From: an uncultured Alphaproteobacteria bacterium
GTDB lineage: Bacteria > Pseudomonadota > Alphaproteobacteria > MPNO01 > UBA2964
Assembly (NCBI GenBank): GCA_943787225.1
Contig: CALSLP010000001.1
Location: 1,152,964 to 1,216,963 of the forward strand
Direction: 5' to 3'
Length of the DNA: 64,000 bases
Under the pieces are notes generated by a model. It had not been told where the DNA came from. It was given only the letters and a program-made list of their open reading frames with translations, and ran no database searches. Below are positions 1 through 9,840 of this stretch, in pieces; the stretch's first letter is position 1, and each line of letters opens with the position of its first letter. Both the position numbers and the translations under genes were made by a program.

Positions 1-72
1 CCCTGCATTTCCGGAATCTTTTGCCATTGCTTCATGCGCATCGGCACAAAACTGATCAAGGGTATATGTCAT
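1..72 (-). CDS. 5' end of a small protein, cut by the window edge (cupin-like?)
   Basis: The minus strand opens with an ATG at 72 preceded by a good Shine-Dalgarno (GGGAGG, about 7 nt upstream) and reads MTYTLDQFCADAHEAMAKDS before leaving the window. It starts 41 bp after the purH stop in the same direction, so it is probably co-transcribed with purH. The opening pattern YTLDQFCAD resembles small cupin/cysteine-dioxygenase-like proteins of Alphaproteobacteria, but this is recall of a short motif. Only about 24 residues are visible, so the function is left open. Confidence 0.55.
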   Translation of the reverse strand, partial: MTYTLDQFCADAHEAMAKDSGNAG

Positions 73-113
73 AGCGGCCTCCCAAGTTGAATTGATCGGC
101 GTATCCTATACCG

Positions 114-1700
114 CTAATGCCGGAAATGGCGAATGCCAGTTAGTACCATGGCAAGATCATTATCGTCCGCTGCTGCAATAACTTCGTCGTCGCGGATTGA
201 GCCGCCGGGCTGAATCACGGCAGTCACACCGGCCGCTGCGGCGGTCAGCAATCCATCGGCAAAAGGAAAGAAGGCATCAGATGCCACGACAGACCCTTTC
301 GTCAGCGGCTCGCTTTCACCGGCCGCTTCGGCGGCATCCATCGCCTTCTGCGCAGCAATGCGGCAGGAATCTACGCGGCTCATCTGCCCCGCACCGATGC
401 CCACGGTAGCGCCAGCTTTGGCATAAACGATGGCATTCGATTTTACGTGCTTGCAGACCGTAAAGGCGAAAATCAGATCGGTTAACTCCTGATCTGAGGG
501 TGCGCGTTTCGTTGCTGTTTTCAAATCTGCCGGCGTTACATGCGCGGCGTCACGGCTTTGTAGAAGGTAGCCGCCGGCTAACATTTTGAGGGTTGTTCCA
601 GGCGCATCGGCTGCGGGCATGCCGCCAGTGGCAAGAACCCGCAGGTTCTTTTTCGCTGCCAGAATCTCTCTCGCGCCCTCGGAAATTTTTGGCGCGATGA
701 TAACTTCCAGGAAAAGTTCTGCCATCTGTTCTGCAGCGGTGGCGTCGAGCTCCCGATTTAACGCGATGATTCCGCCAAAGGCGCTAACCGGGTCGCATTT
801 TAAAGCGCGGGTATAGGCATTGGATATCGAACTGCCGATTGCCACACCGCAGGGATTGGCATGTTTGATTATCGCAACGGCGGGGTCGCTAAATTCTGCG
901 ACGAGCTCAAAGGCGGCGTCAGTGTCATTAAGATTATTGTAGCTTAGTTCTTTGCCTTGTAGTTGGTTGGCGGTTGCAACACCGGGGCGATTGTCTGCGG
1001 TGCGATAAAAAGCTGCAGCCTGGTGGGGGTTCTCGCCGTAACGCATGACCTGCGCCCTGGTTCCCGCCAACGTGTGTCGCTGAGGAAAGGGGTCATCGGT
1101 TTGTTCGGCAAACCAGCTACCGATTGCAGCGTCATAGGCTGCCGTTTTCGCGTAGGCCCGTGCTGCGAGCTGGCGTCTTAGCTCTGGCGTTGTCGCTCCG
1201 TCATTTTCTGTCATAGCGGTTATGACAGCATCGTAATCCTGAGGGTCGGTAACGACGGTAATGCTTTCGTGGTTCTTCGCTGCTGCGCGGATCAGGGACG
1301 GGCCGCCGATATCGATATTTTCGATACAGGTGTCAAAATCAGCGCCACCAGCGACAGTTTCTTCGAAAGGATATAAGTTGACCACGACCAAGTCGATTGG
1401 ATCAATTGCGTGTTCAGCCATCGCAGCCAGATGGGCCGCATCACTGCGACGCGCGAGTATCCCGCCATGAATTTTTGGATGCAGAGTCTTTACACGGCCA
1501 TCCATGATTTCCGGAAACCCGGTATGGTCACCGACTTCCTTAACAGTAATGCCAGCATCACGAAGGGCCTTGGCAGATCCGCCCGTCGATAATATCTCAA
1601 CACCACTTTCTGATAAAAACGTGCCTAGTTTTGCCAAGTTGTCTTTGTCTGAAACTGAGATGAGGGCGCGCGTGATTTTGTTCTTTTTTGGGTCTGTCAT
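114..1700 (-). CDS. purH: Bifunctional AICAR transformylase / IMP cyclohydrolase
   Basis: This enzyme performs the last two steps of purine synthesis, formylating AICAR and closing the ring to IMP in the cytoplasm. The 528 residues match the normal PurH length. An MGS-like cyclohydrolase domain occupies roughly residues 10-150 (ISVSDK start, [20 protein letters not shown] motif), followed by the transformylase domain with the conserved [15 protein letters not shown] and AFGGIIALN segments. The ATG at 1700 gives the expected N-terminus. It is the last complete gene of the minus-strand EPS run, 19 bp after the CapD-like gene. In many Alphaproteobacteria purH directly follows rsmB and a heparinase II/III gene, so its position here suggests the EPS genes were inserted upstream of it. 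Confidence 0.97.
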   Translation of the reverse strand: MTDPKKNKITRALISVSDKDNLAKLGTFLSESGVEILSTGGSAKALRDAGITVKEVGDHTGFPEIMDGRVKTLHPKIHGGILARRSDAAHLAAMAEHAIDPIDLVVVNLYPFEETVAGGADFDTCIENIDIGGPSLIRAAAKNHESITVVTDPQDYDAVITAMTENDGATTPELRRQLAARAYAKTAAYDAAIGSWFAEQTDDPFPQRHTLAGTRAQVMRYGENPHQAAAFYRTADNRPGVATANQLQGKELSYNNLNDTDAAFELVAEFSDPAVAIIKHANPCGVAIGSSISNAYTRALKCDPVSAFGGIIALNRELDATAAEQMAELFLEVIIAPKISEGAREILAAKKNLRVLATGGMPAADAPGTTLKMLAGGYLLQSRDAAHVTPADLKTATKRAPSDQELTDLIFAFTVCKHVKSNAIVYAKAGATVGIGAGQMSRVDSCRIAAQKAMDAAEAAGESEPLTKGSVVASDAFFPFADGLLTAAAAGVTAVIQPGGSIRDDEVIAAADDNDLAMVLTGIRHFRH

Positions 1701-1719
1701 TTTTTCTTTGAAGGGCTTG

Positions 1720-3624
1720 TTAGGAGGCGATGGCTCTTATGGGGCCACCTGCTTCAGGTTGGAATTCGGGAACGTAGGTGCGCATGAGCGCAATAATGTC
1801 GTCAACGTCGTCGGCGCTTGCTGCAGCGGTAAGCTCGTCAATTTGTTTCAACAGTGTCTCAACGTCAATCGTTCGGGGTGCTGCGAGCATAATGCCGGGA
1901 TAATCGGTCGCTTCAGGGGGCTCGGAATCGTGAAGGATCTCTTCAAAGAGCTTCTCGCCGGGGCGAGGGCCGGTGAATTCTATTTTGATATCTTCGTCAG
2001 GCTGCAGACCGGCGAGTAATATCATTTGGCGGGCGAGGTCGACGATTTTAACGGGCTCACCCATATCCAGGACGTAAACCCGGCCCGCGGCGCTGTCTCG
2101 TTTTTCTCCAAGGACGGTCGCTTCAAGCACCAACTCGACGGCTTCGCGCACCGTCATGAAATAACGATTCATTTCCGGGTGAGTGACAGTCAACGGACCG
2201 CCATTCGCCAATTGCCGTTGGAAAAGGGGGACAACGGATCCGGTGGACCCCAAAACATTACCAAAGCGAACCGTTACGAAACGGGTCTTTGTAGACTCCA
2301 TCAGATCAAGTGCCTGGCAGTAGGTTTCGGCAATCCGTTTGCTGGCACCCATGACATTGGTCGGATTGACTGCCTTGTCTGTTGATATCAGGACCATGGC
2401 GCTGACGCCTGATGCACAACAGCAATCTGCAATATTGCGTGTGCCGCCTATGTTCGTCAAGACGCCTTCGGAAGGGTGGGCTTCGACGATGGGAACATGT
2501 TTGAGAGCCGCTGCGTGGAATACAAGTTCCGGAGCTTCTTCTTTGAAAATCCGGCTTATGCGGTCTTTGTCGCGTACGTTTGCGATTACGGCGTTCTTCG
2601 ACAGGGTCGGATATTTTTCTTTGATCTCCAGGTCGATCGAATAAAGCGCGTATTCCGAAGCATCCAAAAGACATAGATGTGAGGGGCCAAACTCAGCCAA
2701 TTGCCGGGATAGTTCACCGCCAATGGTGCCACCGGCACCGGTGACCAGAACGCGCCGCCCTTGGACCAATGACTGCATACTTGCCCGGTCGAGCGTGTTT
2801 TGGGCTCTACCCAGGACGTCTTCAATGGCAATTGGCCGAATAGGCGTATTTTCGTTGAAATCGCTTTGAAAATCGGTCAGCCGGGGCAGTCGTGCCAAAG
2901 AGACACCTAACGTATCTGCATGGCTGATGAGTTTTTGCATCGATGACTTTTCAACGTCGTCTTTAGTGACAATTATCCGTTGTGGTGCTTTTCCGGCGCT
3001 TGCTAACTGTTTGTATACCGAGGGCACATCGTTAATTGTTCCGAGGACGTGAACCCCGTGTATATTGCGTCCAACGCGTCCGGCATTTTCTCCTACGATT
3101 CCTACGATCTTGTAGGCGGCATTTGGGTTTCGCCCTATCGTTCGAATAAACATCTCGGCGCCATCCGCGGCACCAACGAGCAAAACGGGAATTTTGGGTG
3201 AGGTTTCCTGACGTCGAACTTTGTTGTTGGCGTGTCGATCTTTGAATTGCCGGTATAGAAACCGTGGGGCCCCGAGAAGCGTCGCCAGAACAAACCAGTT
3301 TATCATTGGTGTTGATCTTGGAATCCACTCCAGCCTGTTAAGCATGAACATCAGTGGCACGAATACCAAAATGGCCAGTGTTACGGCTTTGGTTATGGCC
3401 ATTAAGTCGTTTAAGGAGGCGTAGCGCCAGATGCCGCCATATAGATTCATGATCCAGAAGCAGGCCCCGGCGACGACGGCAAATACAGAAGCCGCAAAGA
3501 TGACAAAACTAATGTCATAGATGAATATATCTCTGCCCATGCGCAGAAACATCGCTATCGGCAATGACAGGAATGCCATGATGATATCATGACCGAAGGC
3601 TATTTTTTGACGCAGTTTACTCAT
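1720..3624 (-). CDS. Membrane-bound CapD/FlaA1-type nucleotide-sugar dehydratase/epimerase
   Basis: The protein has 634 residues. The first ~110 form about four hydrophobic membrane segments (for example [14 protein letters not shown] and [10 protein letters not shown]). A Rossmann-like CoA-binding_3 domain follows at about 145-260 ([14 protein letters not shown]). The C-terminal short-chain dehydrogenase domain has the NAD motif [14 protein letters not shown] and the [19 protein letters not shown] active-site region, in which MGASK replaces the usual YxxxK, as in UDP-GlcNAc 4,6-dehydratases of the PglF/CapD/WbpM type. It probably makes a UDP-4-keto-6-deoxy-HexNAc precursor at the inner membrane for the glycan built by neighbouring genes. 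It lies between the epimerase gene and purH on the same strand. The exact sugar cannot be read from the sequence. Confidence 0.92.
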   Translation of the reverse strand: MSKLRQKIAFGHDIIMAFLSLPIAMFLRMGRDIFIYDISFVIFAASVFAVVAGACFWIMNLYGGIWRYASLNDLMAITKAVTLAILVFVPLMFMLNRLEWIPRSTPMINWFVLATLLGAPRFLYRQFKDRHANNKVRRQETSPKIPVLLVGAADGAEMFIRTIGRNPNAAYKIVGIVGENAGRVGRNIHGVHVLGTINDVPSVYKQLASAGKAPQRIIVTKDDVEKSSMQKLISHADTLGVSLARLPRLTDFQSDFNENTPIRPIAIEDVLGRAQNTLDRASMQSLVQGRRVLVTGAGGTIGGELSRQLAEFGPSHLCLLDASEYALYSIDLEIKEKYPTLSKNAVIANVRDKDRISRIFKEEAPELVFHAAALKHVPIVEAHPSEGVLTNIGGTRNIADCCCASGVSAMVLISTDKAVNPTNVMGASKRIAETYCQALDLMESTKTRFVTVRFGNVLGSTGSVVPLFQRQLANGGPLTVTHPEMNRYFMTVREAVELVLEATVLGEKRDSAAGRVYVLDMGEPVKIVDLARQMILLAGLQPDEDIKIEFTGPRPGEKLFEEILHDSEPPEATDYPGIMLAAPRTIDVETLLKQIDELTAAASADDVDDIIALMRTYVPEFQPEAGGPIRAIAS

Positions 3625-3762
3625 GGGTTCTCAGGAACGGCTTGCGGGACCGGTGTATAAATTTCAGGCAGCTTAGCACAGTGCGGTGAGCAACAAAGCT
3701 GTTGTCACGAATTAGCGACACTTATGGTCGAAAAACCAGGTTTGTTAAAGAAAATCACAGTA

Positions 3763-4724
3763 TCAGCTATTTTGTTTCATCGTGAGATACCAATCTGTCG
3801 TTCGTTTCAGGCCTTCCTTAACAGAAAATGGTGGGTCCATTCCAGGGTGTCTCGCGTTGCTTGATCATCGATGGCGAGGGAGCCCAGCAACCGCCCCGAC
3901 ATCGCTTTTCTTCCCAATAGCGAAAGTATGCAATGCAATATAGCGGGCGGAACAGCTATCATTCTTTTTGGTTTTCCCAAAGAGCAACGAAGCAGACGAA
4001 CAAGTTCTGCTGTGGACAAGTCCGCGCCGTCACGGACAAGCATTGTCTGTCCGCTAGCAGCAGGGTTTTGCGTGGCCGTTAAAAGAATGTCCACCAGGTT
4101 TCCGATATAGATCAGGCTTCTTCGGTTCTTGGTAATCGATCCAAATGGGAGCGGGAGACTCGCTATTGGCAACGACATCAGGGAAAGAAAGTTGGCGCGT
4201 ACGCCGGGACCGTAAACCAGAGGCGTGCGAATGATCACCGCTTCCAATCTCGTACGGGCCGAGATTTCTTTTAATTTTTTTTCAGCTTCAGCCTTTGAAA
4301 TTCCATAGGCATCCTCCGGCGCCGGTGTATCGGCGGCGGTATAAGGTTTTTCGAAGGTCTGTTCGCCATTGACCTTGATAGAACTCAAGAAGATCAATCG
4401 TTTGACCCCCGCGTCGCTGGCGGCTTCTGCTATGGCTGCCGTCCCGTCGACATTAATTCGCCGGTATTCAGCGAGTGGGTCAGAAGATTGATCATCCATG
4501 ACATGCGCGCGCGCGGCGAGGTGAATAACGATATCAACCCCCTCCATGGCAGCTCGAACGGATGTCGGATCTGTCAGGTCGGTGATCTGTCGTACTTCAG
4601 ATACCCCTGCAAGTTCTTGGACAATTCGGCTGGTTCCAATGACTGTATAGCCAGCGCTTTCCAGAGCTGGACATAACGCCTGGCCGACGAATCCGCTGGC
4701 ACCCGTTACCAGAATTTTGGTCAG
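3763..4724 (-). CDS. NAD-dependent sugar epimerase/dehydratase, frameshifted near 3834
   Basis: This is an extended-SDR nucleotide-sugar epimerase. The N-terminus reads TKILVTGASGFVGQ (Rossmann GxxGxxG), then VIHLAARAHV, the FLSSIKVNGE region and YGISKAEAEKKL (YxxxK catalytic pair). No ATG is available before the Rossmann motif. The likely start is the CTG at 4724, whose last two bases overlap the TGA of the upstream glycosyltransferase (CTGA, like the common ATGA coupling). Near 3834 a run of three C where four are expected breaks the frame. Restoring one base gives TLEWTPPFSVKEGLKRT, the usual C-terminus of this family, and a stop at 3763. Without the correction the protein ends early at 3807. 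It probably supplies a hexose or HexNAc precursor. A sequencing error is more likely than a true mutation. Confidence 0.82.
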
Positions 4725-5992
4725 GAGAGAGGTTCCACTTTTTCGACTTGTTCGGCGGCGCTCTCTCCGGTGCCTGTGACGGCGGCATTAAGCGCTACCA
4801 TCATGGCCTTTGCCTGAAATGCCCGGCTATAGGCGGGGGCGGCTGCGAAAGATCGTTGGCCTGCACCGGTTCTGAACTCTGGGTCATCCAAGAATTTTTC
4901 TGTGGCCTCAATGAGTGCCTGTGCGTCTTCCGGCGGGACCACTAATCCGGCCTCAGCTTTAACGATGATCGCTGTGGCTTCGCCTTTCGGTGCCGCGATA
5001 AGCACAGGCAAGCCCATCCCCATCGCTTCGAAGATCTTTGACGGAATGACTTCAGCGAATACGGGGGTGTTCTTTAAGTGAACCAGAGCGACATCACAGA
5101 GACTCCAAACTGCGGGCATGCGGTCTTTGGGCTGGGATGGAATAAAGACAACATTGGTGAGATTGCGCTCTTGGGCTTCTTGCACGAGTCCGTCACGGGC
5201 GGCACCTGGTCCCGCAAAAAGAAAGACTAAGTCCTTACGATGCCTGAGTTGTGCGGCGGCTTCTAAAACATTTTCCAGGCCATGTGCCATGCCGTGGGTG
5301 CCAACATAGCCGACGACAAATTTATCCGCTAACCCCCATTCATGGGCAAGCGCGGGATCTCTGTCCTGTGGCGCATAGCGCGGCAAATCGACACCATTAA
5401 TGACGACCGCGACCTTATTGCCATTGATGCCTCTTTCGATCAGATTTTTTTTGAAGGCGTTTGTGAGGGCAACGACGACGGCGGATCGTCGGTATAGAAA
5501 TAGCTCAAGCTTCTCGACCAAGCGCATAGCGAGGCTTGGCTTCATCGCGCCAACCGCAACAATTGATGCCGGCCACAAATCGCCGAGCTCGAAAACAAAT
5601 GGGATGCGGCGGAGAGCGCCGATAAGCCAACCGCCCACTGCAGCAAAAAACTGTGGAGAGGTAGAAACAATAACATCAGGACGGCGCTCAAGGAGTCCAA
5701 ACCAAACAGCTGTGAACATATAGCTCACAAAATCCAGTGTCCGTCGCGCGACACCTGCATTTGCGGCAATATAAGTTTTGACCCGGACGACCCGAATGCC
5801 TTCAATGGTTTCTATCTGCCTCCAACTGTTTTTGTAGCCGTCATATAGCTTTCCAAAGGGAAAGTTTGGCGCCTGCGTAATGACCGTCACATCATGGCCA
5901 TCGCGAACCCAATAGCAGGCCCGTTCGAATACCCGGGTTGCTGCCGCGTTGGTTTCCGGCGGAAAGTTTTCGGTGAGAAAGAGAATTTTCAC
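4721..5992 (-). CDS. WbuB-like family 4 glycosyltransferase
   Basis: The 423-residue protein has the GT-B fold architecture: an N-terminal domain beginning MKILFLTENFPPETNAAATR, and a C-terminal donor-binding domain with VVGYVGTHGMAHGL, FIPSQPKDRMPAVWSLCDVA and the EVIPSKIFEAMGMGLPVL signature. The VIPSKIFEAMG form is typical of the WbuB subgroup, which transfers amino sugars such as L-FucNAc in O-antigen assembly. It likely adds one sugar of the repeat unit on the cytoplasmic face of the membrane. It overlaps the epimerase start by 4 nt and follows the polymerase gene by 28 bp, so it belongs to the same minus-strand EPS operon. Donor and acceptor are unknown. Confidence 0.9.
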   Translation of the reverse strand: MKILFLTENFPPETNAAATRVFERACYWVRDGHDVTVITQAPNFPFGKLYDGYKNSWRQIETIEGIRVVRVKTYIAANAGVARRTLDFVSYMFTAVWFGLLERRPDVIVSTSPQFFAAVGGWLIGALRRIPFVFELGDLWPASIVAVGAMKPSLAMRLVEKLELFLYRRSAVVVALTNAFKKNLIERGINGNKVAVVINGVDLPRYAPQDRDPALAHEWGLADKFVVGYVGTHGMAHGLENVLEAAAQLRHRKDLVFLFAGPGAARDGLVQEAQERNLTNVVFIPSQPKDRMPAVWSLCDVALVHLKNTPVFAEVIPSKIFEAMGMGLPVLIAAPKGEATAIIVKAEAGLVVPPEDAQALIEATEKFLDDPEFRTGAGQRSFAAAPAYSRAFQAKAMMVALNAAVTGTGESAAEQVEKVEPLS

Positions 5993-6020
5993 GGGAGATT
6001 CCGGGAAGAGAAATAGTGGA

Positions 6021-7448
6021 TCAAAAGTTCTGTGCCGAGGCTTTCTGGTGCCTCCAAAGTAAACAGACCAATGTGATAAAGAATGGAAGCATAATAATTA
6101 TTACTTTCACTAAATTCCCGAAATACTCTGCAAAATGCTGTTCGAATGTCGCGAGCCAGGGCAATAAGGCGACGACCAAGATTATCTGAGCAGGTTGCCG
6201 AGACCCCAATGAGTTTGTCGCGATAAAAAAGAAAACAGCGATACAAATCTGGGCGACGACAACACCCAAAATGCCCCCGTTGAGGAGTGGTTCGCCTAGG
6301 AGTGTAATCGATTCACTGTGGTTAAGTTTTGCGGCGCCGACCTGGCCGCAGTATTTTTCCGCGTATTGTGCCCCGCGCGATAAAATCGGTTTTTGGGGCC
6401 AAAGGGCACGGGGTACAATTGCGCTTGTAAAAAAGAACGGGTTTGCGCTCTCAGCAGAGCGGTGATTTCTATATATACCGTCTAAACAATGGCCGGACGT
6501 TGTCTGCCTGTGAACTAGTTTGGAGGTTAGTTTTGCTGCGGCGTATTCAATGATGGCAGATCTTGTATCAGCGTTGTCTGCTTCCCCTCTGGGAATAATC
6601 GTAATCAGGATGGAGAGGGGAATAACCAAAGCGGCTCCGCCAACTATGCAAAGCGATGCCCTTAGAGAAGGCTTGATAACGATCAGGTATAAAGAAATTG
6701 CAACGAGAAAACTGAATATGGCCGTTGCTGCGAGCCCGGAAACAATCATTGCTCCTAGCGCGGCCAATAATGTGACGGGCCCAAAATATCTTAGGTTGGT
6801 GGTATCTTTGGCGGAATAGTAAGCAAGAGCAGCGGTTGAAAATGACATTAGGGGCGCCAACGCGTGCCGTAACTCCGTTCCTAGTCCTGACGAGAAAAAG
6901 GCCTGTCCAAATGTGGTCCACGTGCTCACCAAATATAGGATAGAGGTCGCATAAACCATAAAATGGAAGATAGCCGCGAGATAATTTGGGCGGGAGGACG
7001 CTTTTACTTCACGCTGTTTGATGGATTTTTCTGAGGGCTTCCATTTTAGATAGACCGAAAAAACTAAAAAGCAGAAGGCGCTAAATTGCAGAATTAATAT
7101 TTCGGCTTGGCTACCAATATAGGCAATCGCATGATCGTGGCTGGTCCGCGGAGCCTTCGTTTGAAAATAGGAGATTGGCTCCGGAAATATCTGTCCATAA
7201 AGGGACGGGACAACGCTGTAAAATATTAGCGTAATAATCCCTATTAAGAAAAATGGTGAGAGGAGGTTGTGGCGGTCGCTTGCTGTTAAAAGTCTTGTCA
7301 GCAATATGGCTGCGCCAAGAGCAATCCCCAACCGTATGACGGAATCTAGATTTTCCGGCTCCCATATCAAAACACCTATCGTGACGAGCCAGGCAACTAA
7401 AAACCATAAGACTAGCAGAGTTTGTAATCGTTTTCCGATCGCGGTCAT
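6021..7448 (-). CDS. Putative Wzy-like polysaccharide polymerase (multi-pass membrane protein)
   Basis: The 475-residue protein has roughly ten to twelve hydrophobic segments along its whole length, for example LLVLWFLVAWLVTIGVLIW near the N-terminus and VIIIMLPFFITLVCLLW near the C-terminus. A larger polar stretch at about 285-345 (HRQTTSGHCLDGIYRN to WPQKPILSRG) sits in the position of the long periplasmic loop of Wzy proteins. No sequence motif proves the function. The assignment rests on topology and on its place between two glycosyltransferases. In a Wzx/Wzy pathway it would join flipped lipid-linked repeat units in the periplasm; the flippase at 21297-22763 would be its partner. Confidence 0.7.
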   Translation of the reverse strand: MTAIGKRLQTLLVLWFLVAWLVTIGVLIWEPENLDSVIRLGIALGAAILLTRLLTASDRHNLLSPFFLIGIITLIFYSVVPSLYGQIFPEPISYFQTKAPRTSHDHAIAYIGSQAEILILQFSAFCFLVFSVYLKWKPSEKSIKQREVKASSRPNYLAAIFHFMVYATSILYLVSTWTTFGQAFFSSGLGTELRHALAPLMSFSTAALAYYSAKDTTNLRYFGPVTLLAALGAMIVSGLAATAIFSFLVAISLYLIVIKPSLRASLCIVGGAALVIPLSILITIIPRGEADNADTRSAIIEYAAAKLTSKLVHRQTTSGHCLDGIYRNHRSAESANPFFFTSAIVPRALWPQKPILSRGAQYAEKYCGQVGAAKLNHSESITLLGEPLLNGGILGVVVAQICIAVFFFIATNSLGSRQPAQIILVVALLPWLATFEQHFAEYFGNLVKVIIIMLPFFITLVCLLWRHQKASAQNF

Positions 7449-7577
7449 CGTTCACATCGCAAACGGGTTTGTATTACCCAATAGGGAGAAAAATAATCGT
7501 CAGTCAGCACGGAATGTAACTCACCTGCGGAGTTTATTCTTGCTCAGTTTAGAGCAGATTGGGTCGATCAACTGGGA

Positions 7578-8711
7578 TCATGCCTTCGGTGTTGCCGCTG
7601 CGGTGTTTTCTAAAATCGAAATTAGTCGGCTGGCGTGCCCTTGCCAGCTAAATTTTTCTTTCACGCGTTTTTCGCCATTCTCTGCCATCCAGCGGTAAAG
7701 ATCAGGACGGCTTATGAGCTCTTCTACCCTGTTCGCCAGCGATGTGGCATCCGAGGGGTTGTAATAAAGCGCGGTGGATCCGCAAATTTCCTGATTTATC
7801 AGGGTATCTGCAGCGATGACAGGCAGCTTTGCGGCCATTGCTTCCACGAGTGGAAATCCAAATGTTTCCGAAATTGACGGAAATACGAAGATGTCTGCAT
7901 TATGATAAACCCCTGGGAGATCTTTGTAGATGATTGACCCAAGCTCCGCTTGTCCGTTTCTCTCAGCCGTCTGAAGTTTGGCAAGGTCGCTAACGCCGGA
8001 TGGCCACGGGTGAAATTCGTTGGCGGCCATCGTAATTCGAGCGTGTGCATTGATGCCTTTTTGATGCAGTTGCAAGACGGCATCCGACAGGGTGGAGGGG
8101 TCTTTATGAGGGTAATAGACGGAAACATATAGCAGTTTTACGGAGTCCTTTTTGGGAGCGACTATTTCTTGGTTGGTCTCAAAATGGCTATGATCGATAC
8201 CGTAGGAATTTACGACAAATCTGTCCGCTATATCTGGTACCCATAAGGCGACCCAATTACGGAGCGTTTCTGATGGGAACATGATCGTTGATGCGGCTCT
8301 CATCGATCGGAACATAAAATCCCGTCTCAAGCGGGTTTGTAATTTGATTCGGTTGCCCAGAAACGGGAATACATTCCGCAAATAAAACGGATTGAAAAGC
8401 CCGCCTTCCCGCATCAAGAGAAGCTGTGGGACGGGACAATGATAAAGGGCGAAATTAGCTGACGAAAACAGAATGTCTGGATGAAACGATTTTACATATT
8501 GGCGCCAGGCTGTTTGCTCCCACAAAATACGTTTTAGAGGAGAGAATTCGCCAACGTCCTTGGTGACAATCGTCTTTTGGCCTTGCGCCAATTCCGGCGG
8601 GCCGACAATCGTTGCATCAATTGGAAGGTCAGCAAAAGACCGCGCGAGGTTTTGCGTATAGGTGACAATACCGCCCCGTCTTGCAGACAAGGCATTGACT
8701 AAAACTTTCAA
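7578..8711 (-). CDS. Family 4 glycosyltransferase
   Basis: The protein is 377 residues with a GT-B layout. The N-terminus MKVLVNALSARRGGIVTYTQ is typical of GT4 enzymes that begin with a glycine-rich acceptor loop. The C-terminal half has LYVSVYYPHKDPSTL and the donor-site region DIFVFPSISETFGFPLVEAM, with the conserved ETFGFPLVEAM acid motif. It probably adds a hexose to the lipid-linked EPS unit on the cytoplasmic side of the inner membrane. It starts 19 bp after the truncated glycosyltransferase remnant and is separated from the polymerase gene by about 130 bp. This gap holds no gene that I recognise. Confidence 0.9.
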   Translation of the reverse strand: MKVLVNALSARRGGIVTYTQNLARSFADLPIDATIVGPPELAQGQKTIVTKDVGEFSPLKRILWEQTAWRQYVKSFHPDILFSSANFALYHCPVPQLLLMREGGLFNPFYLRNVFPFLGNRIKLQTRLRRDFMFRSMRAASTIMFPSETLRNWVALWVPDIADRFVVNSYGIDHSHFETNQEIVAPKKDSVKLLYVSVYYPHKDPSTLSDAVLQLHQKGINAHARITMAANEFHPWPSGVSDLAKLQTAERNGQAELGSIIYKDLPGVYHNADIFVFPSISETFGFPLVEAMAAKLPVIAADTLINQEICGSTALYYNPSDATSLANRVEELISRPDLYRWMAENGEKRVKEKFSWQGHASRLISILENTAAATPKA

Positions 8712-8730
8712 TTTTTCAATCCAGCGATGG

Positions 8731-9096
8731 TTACGCGTTTTCTAGTGATGGTTGAGATTTGGGGCCGTCTTCCGCATTGATGGCGGCGATTAGTTCGTCC
8801 AAATGCTTTTCTCTACTATATTTGTCATGACAATGCTTCATGGCAGCATTGCTGATCCGGTTATATGTTTCAGGGTCACTTGTTGCTTCGCTGATTGCAT
8901 CAACGATTAGTAGCGGTGAGCTCGAATCAACCAGGATGCCGGCTCGACCATCATCTAACATATCAGGAATTGTACGCCAGCGACTGCCGACGACGACGGC
9001 ACCCATTGCCATTGCCTCGATAATCGCAACCGGCTGCCCTTCGTTATTATATTGCGTCGGCAGGGCCATAAAATGCGCTTCTTTGAGCGCTTTAAT
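8731..9096 (-). pseudogene. C-terminal fragment of a glycosyltransferase, 5' end lost to an insertion sequence
   Basis: The reading frame encodes only the donor-binding end of a GT4 enzyme: ALPTQYNNEGQPVAIIEAMA, followed by VVGSRWRTIPDMLDDGRAGILV. About 250 residues that should precede it are missing. In-frame glycosyltransferase-like codons (TIKALKEAHF) run back to about 9096. There the sequence changes abruptly to the end of a transposase gene. The first in-frame ATG is at 9069, so a 112-residue peptide could still be translated, but it would lack the acceptor domain and should be inactive. The junction indicates an insertion followed by deletion, not a single-base error. Confidence 0.82.
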
Positions 9097-9258
9097 TGTC
9101 TAGCCCCCAAGTTCTGTGCCATTCCTGATTAGAGTTTCTGGTATTGGCGGTCGCATGTTCAGTGCCTGATGTGGACGGATGTGGTTGTACTGTCTGAGCC
9201 ATGGCCTGTCGTCTCTATAATTTAGAGCCCTGATTATTGCGGGGCTGACTTTTCCCAT
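9097..9258 (-). mobile_element. Remnant of an IS481/IS3-type insertion sequence (transposase 3' end)
   Basis: On the minus strand an open frame ending with TAG at 9100-9102 encodes WLRQYNHIRPHQALNMRPP then IPETLIRNGTELGG. This is the characteristic end of DDE integrase-type transposases (rve_3 region, YNxxRPHQAL). The catalytic DDE core is absent; upstream of about 9260 the frame stays open but I recognise nothing before the NusG-like gene at 9336. On the plus strand the element edge would start TGTCTAGCCCCC at 9097, and TGT termini are usual for IS481 elements. No matching second end was found in the window. The family choice between IS481 and IS3 is uncertain; transposase origin is fairly secure. 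Confidence 0.75.
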
Positions 9259-9335
9259 CCTTAAATTTTCCACGCTACCGCAGTCCGGGTGAAATAGCTT
9301 CTCCCGGTGAAAACTGTCATTCGGCCAATTAATCG

Positions 9336-9836
9336 CTACTGGTAAGCAGCGACGGTTTCTATTGGCACCTTTACTTTTACTTCGCGTCCGAGCAGATCGA
9401 GCAAAATAACAACTCGATCATCGTCAGTATCGCATTCGAACAAGCCCACCCGTTCGCAGAGCGGACCATCCATGACCTGTACCACGTCGCCTTTATTAAA
9501 TTGAGCTTCGCGGCGAATATCGATTAAGCCTGCCTCACTCTCACGATCTCTAATGCTTTCAATTATTTCGTCGGGCACTGGGGCTGGCTGATTGCCGTTG
9601 CAAACCAGCTGTGAAACGCCGATCGTTGAGCGGACGCTTAACCAACGCGATCGTTCGGTATCCATATGTAAGAACATGTAGCGTGGAAATAGCGGAGCAG
9701 GCACCCAATCGGTCTTTCGAGCGTGGCGCCGGCGCTTTAAATAGCGCGGTAAATATGCTTCAAATCCCTGGCGTTTGAGATGAAATAGCGCCTTGTTTTC
9801 CCCTAACGCATGGGTTTGAACGACGTACCAGCGCAT
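9336..9836 (-). CDS. NusG/RfaH-like transcription antiterminator of the EPS locus
   Basis: The 166-residue protein has an N-terminal NGN domain (MRWYVVQTHALGENKALFHL, then APLFPRYMFLHMD) and a C-terminal KOW domain (FNKGDVVQVMDGPLCERVGL). Both are as in NusG and its specialised paralogues RfaH, LoaP and UpxY. Such paralogues ride on RNA polymerase and prevent premature termination in long EPS or capsule operons. Its start lies 4 bp after the stop of the winged-helix regulator gene, so the two form one unit. It was presumably meant to act on the EPS genes downstream, where an IS remnant now follows directly. The core housekeeping NusG is normally encoded near rplK, so this is a paralogue. Confidence 0.9.
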   Translation of the reverse strand: MRWYVVQTHALGENKALFHLKRQGFEAYLPRYLKRRRHARKTDWVPAPLFPRYMFLHMDTERSRWLSVRSTIGVSQLVCNGNQPAPVPDEIIESIRDRESEAGLIDIRREAQFNKGDVVQVMDGPLCERVGLFECDTDDDRVVILLDLLGREVKVKVPIETVAAYQ

Positions 9837-9840
9837 CTCG

